Below the pieces are notes generated by a model, which had not been told where the DNA came from, did not search any database, and was given only the letters and a program-made list of their open reading frames with translations. Positions 6,988-8,169 of a stretch of 8,169 nt of DNA are shown here, piece by piece. Numbering within the stretch: position 1 is the stretch's first letter; each line of letters begins with the position of its first letter. This DNA is from an uncultured Prevotellaceae bacterium. GTDB taxonomy: Bacteria; Bacteroidota; Bacteroidia; Bacteroidales; Bacteroidaceae. The stretch covers positions 1-8,169 of the forward strand of contig CAMPCG010000119.1 of the NCBI GenBank assembly GCA_946644025.1, in the 5' to 3' direction. Both the position numbers and the translations under genes were made by a program.

Positions 6988-8169
6988 TCAGAATTGCGGC
7001 ATACGTCCACCCTTGGCGACGTAGACCTGAGCAATCTCTTCGAGACGGTTCTGGTAGCTGTCGGCCAGCTGGGTGTCGAATATGTCGGCGATGCTCACCA
7101 GGCGCTGCATGATGTAGAACATGTGCAGCTGGCAGCTGCTCTCGCTGTTCTTGAACTGCTGGCCCTGAAGCGAGTTGTAGAAGGTCATGTACTGCTCGCT
7201 GTTGTCCCAGAGTGCCTGCAGCACCTCGCGGGCCTTCTCGTCGTTGCCTATGAGGGCGTAGGTCTGTGCCATCTCTATGCTGCTGCCCTGGTAGTCGTGG
7301 GGCACGTTGCTGGCGGGAAATTCCTGCTCGCAGCGCTCCAGCACCTTGGCGGCCTTCTCGCTCTCGCCTTCGGCCACGAGGTTCGAGGCCAGCTTCACCA
7401 TGAGGCGGCGGTGAGTGTAGCACATACGCATGACGGTCTCGTCGAGGTAGATGCCGGGAGTGTTGGCACCGCCGAACTTGAAGCGGTCCATGACGTTGTG
7501 GTAGGTCTTCGCGGTGTCGAAGTTGGTCATGCCCTCCACGGGACGCCCGTCGATGTTGGTGGTGAAGGGGGTGATGCGGTTCGTCAGGCCTTCTTGCACG
7601 AAGTTGTCGCCCAGGTTCATGTAGTTCTCCTCGCCGACGGTGTAGGCCACGTAGAGCGGGCGCTCCCAGTTGGCATGGGCCAGCATCTCGAGCATCATGA
7701 GCTTGCTCTTGTCGAGAGAGTTAAGCCCGGTGAGCGAGATGGCCATGCGGTCGGGAATGGAGTCGCCCTGCAGCTTCATGCCGCTGCGGCGTACGGCTTC
7801 CTTGTCGATGGTGACATAGAGTGTGTCGGTGGGGATGACCTGTAGCGAGGCGTCGAGGCTGTAGTAGGGGTCGTTGAGCACCTCAGGCATCTGGGCAAAG
7901 GCCAGCTCGAGGGCCTTGCGCTGCCTGGTGCGCAGGTCGTTGTCGCGCTTGTTGCGCACCCACTGGTCGAGGACGTTCTGCAGCTCGTAGGGATGGTCGC
8001 CGAAGAGCTGGCGCACCTCGTCGGGGTAGTCGCGGCGCAGCATCTCGATGGCTTTCTTGATGTTGCTGTCAATGCGGACGTACTCGTTGGTGCCGGAGCA
8101 GTACTCCAGACGGCTCCAGGTGATGGGCAGCGACGGCGAGTCGTAGGCCGGGCGCAGCATCTGGTCGAT
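6988..8169 (-). CDS. DUF2723 (GT117-like) protein, C-terminal part (cut by window edge)
   Basis: The frame is open from the right edge (IDQMLRPAYDSPS) to TGA at 6988, giving 393 codons; the ATG at 8160 is internal, not the start. The recognisable DUF2723 pattern includes YCSGTNEYVRI (fragment residues 23-33), VTIDKEAVRRSG (119-130), the hallmark NWERPLYVAYT (167-177), then GDNFVQEGLTNRITPF (187-202). From about residue 250 it turns into helical, TPR-like repeats (MVKLASNLVAEGESEKAAKV; YALIGNDEKAREVL). The family usually has a multi-helix N-terminal membrane domain, which would lie off the window. Human TMEM260, a relative, is a protein O-mannosyltransferase, and the family is listed as GT117; glycosyl transfer here is inferred by homology. 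No membrane segment is present in the visible part. The 3' end borders the large inverted repeat. Confidence 0.88.
   Translation of the reverse strand: MDQMLRPAYDSPSLPITWSRLEYCSGTNEYVRIDSNIKKAIEMLRRDYPDEVRQLFGDHPYELQNVLDQWVRNKRDNDLRTRQRKALELAFAQMPEVLNDPYYSLDASLQVIPTDTLYVTIDKEAVRRSGMKLQGDSIPDRMAISLTGLNSLDKSKLMMLEMLAHANWERPLYVAYTVGEENYMNLGDNFVQEGLTNRITPFTTNIDGRPVEGMTNFDTAKTYHNVMDRFKFGGANTPGIYLDETVMRMCYTHRRLMVKLASNLVAEGESEKAAKVLERCEQEFPASNVPHDYQGSSIEMAQTYALIGNDEKAREVLQALWDNSEQYMTFYNSLQGQQFKNSESSCQLHMFYIMQRLVSIADIFDTQLADSYQNRLEEIAQVYVAKGGRMPQF

Noticed and set aside
6931..7845. Plus-strand frame of 304 codons opposite the DUF2723 gene
   Set aside because: It starts inside the 11-bp repeat arm and is the reverse reading of a conserved protein; the His/Val/Leu-rich sequence is typical of an antisense shadow in GC-rich DNA.

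Overview
The window looks like chromosomal DNA of a Bacteroidales bacterium, most likely Prevotellaceae. The evidence is a DUF2723-family protein of Bacteroidetes type, an ATP synthase operon in the order atpD-atpC-(small membrane gene)-atpB-atpE-atpF-atpH-atpA, a short epsilon subunit, an a subunit with a signal peptide, mostly weak Shine-Dalgarno signals, and a textbook Bacteroidetes promoter (TTTG, 19 nt, TACCTTTG) ahead of atpD. Genus is not proven. All convincing genes lie on the minus strand, so the biology reads from high to low coordinates.

From 8169 to 6988 is the C-terminal part of a DUF2723 (GT117-like) protein whose N-terminal membrane region lies outside the window. Its stop codon is followed by a striking 150-bp inverted repeat built of 11-bp units (6839-6984). 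A small NodB-type polysaccharide deacetylase follows (6829-6221). A 416-bp gene-free stretch (5805-6220) then holds a hairpin that may terminate the deacetylase transcript, a pair of overlapping, mutually exclusive hairpins, and the atp promoter.

From 5804 to the left edge runs the F1Fo ATP synthase operon: beta (atpD), epsilon (atpC), an unassigned three-helix membrane protein in the atpI position, a (atpB), c (atpE), b (atpF), delta (atpH) and the first 329 codons of alpha (atpA). Gamma (atpG) is not in the window; in this operon type it would be expected after atpA. The genes encode the F1 catalytic head, the membrane rotor ring and the stator. The c subunit lacks the known sodium ligands, so proton coupling is predicted. 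Two spacers inside the operon carry unrelated short-unit repeats: a 17-bp tandem array between atpB and atpE, and an AT-rich inverted repeat between atpD and atpC.

No completely new system is evident. The items most worth a second look are the locally generated spacer repeats, the switch-like double hairpin upstream of the atp promoter, and lineage-specific features of the ATP synthase subunits.
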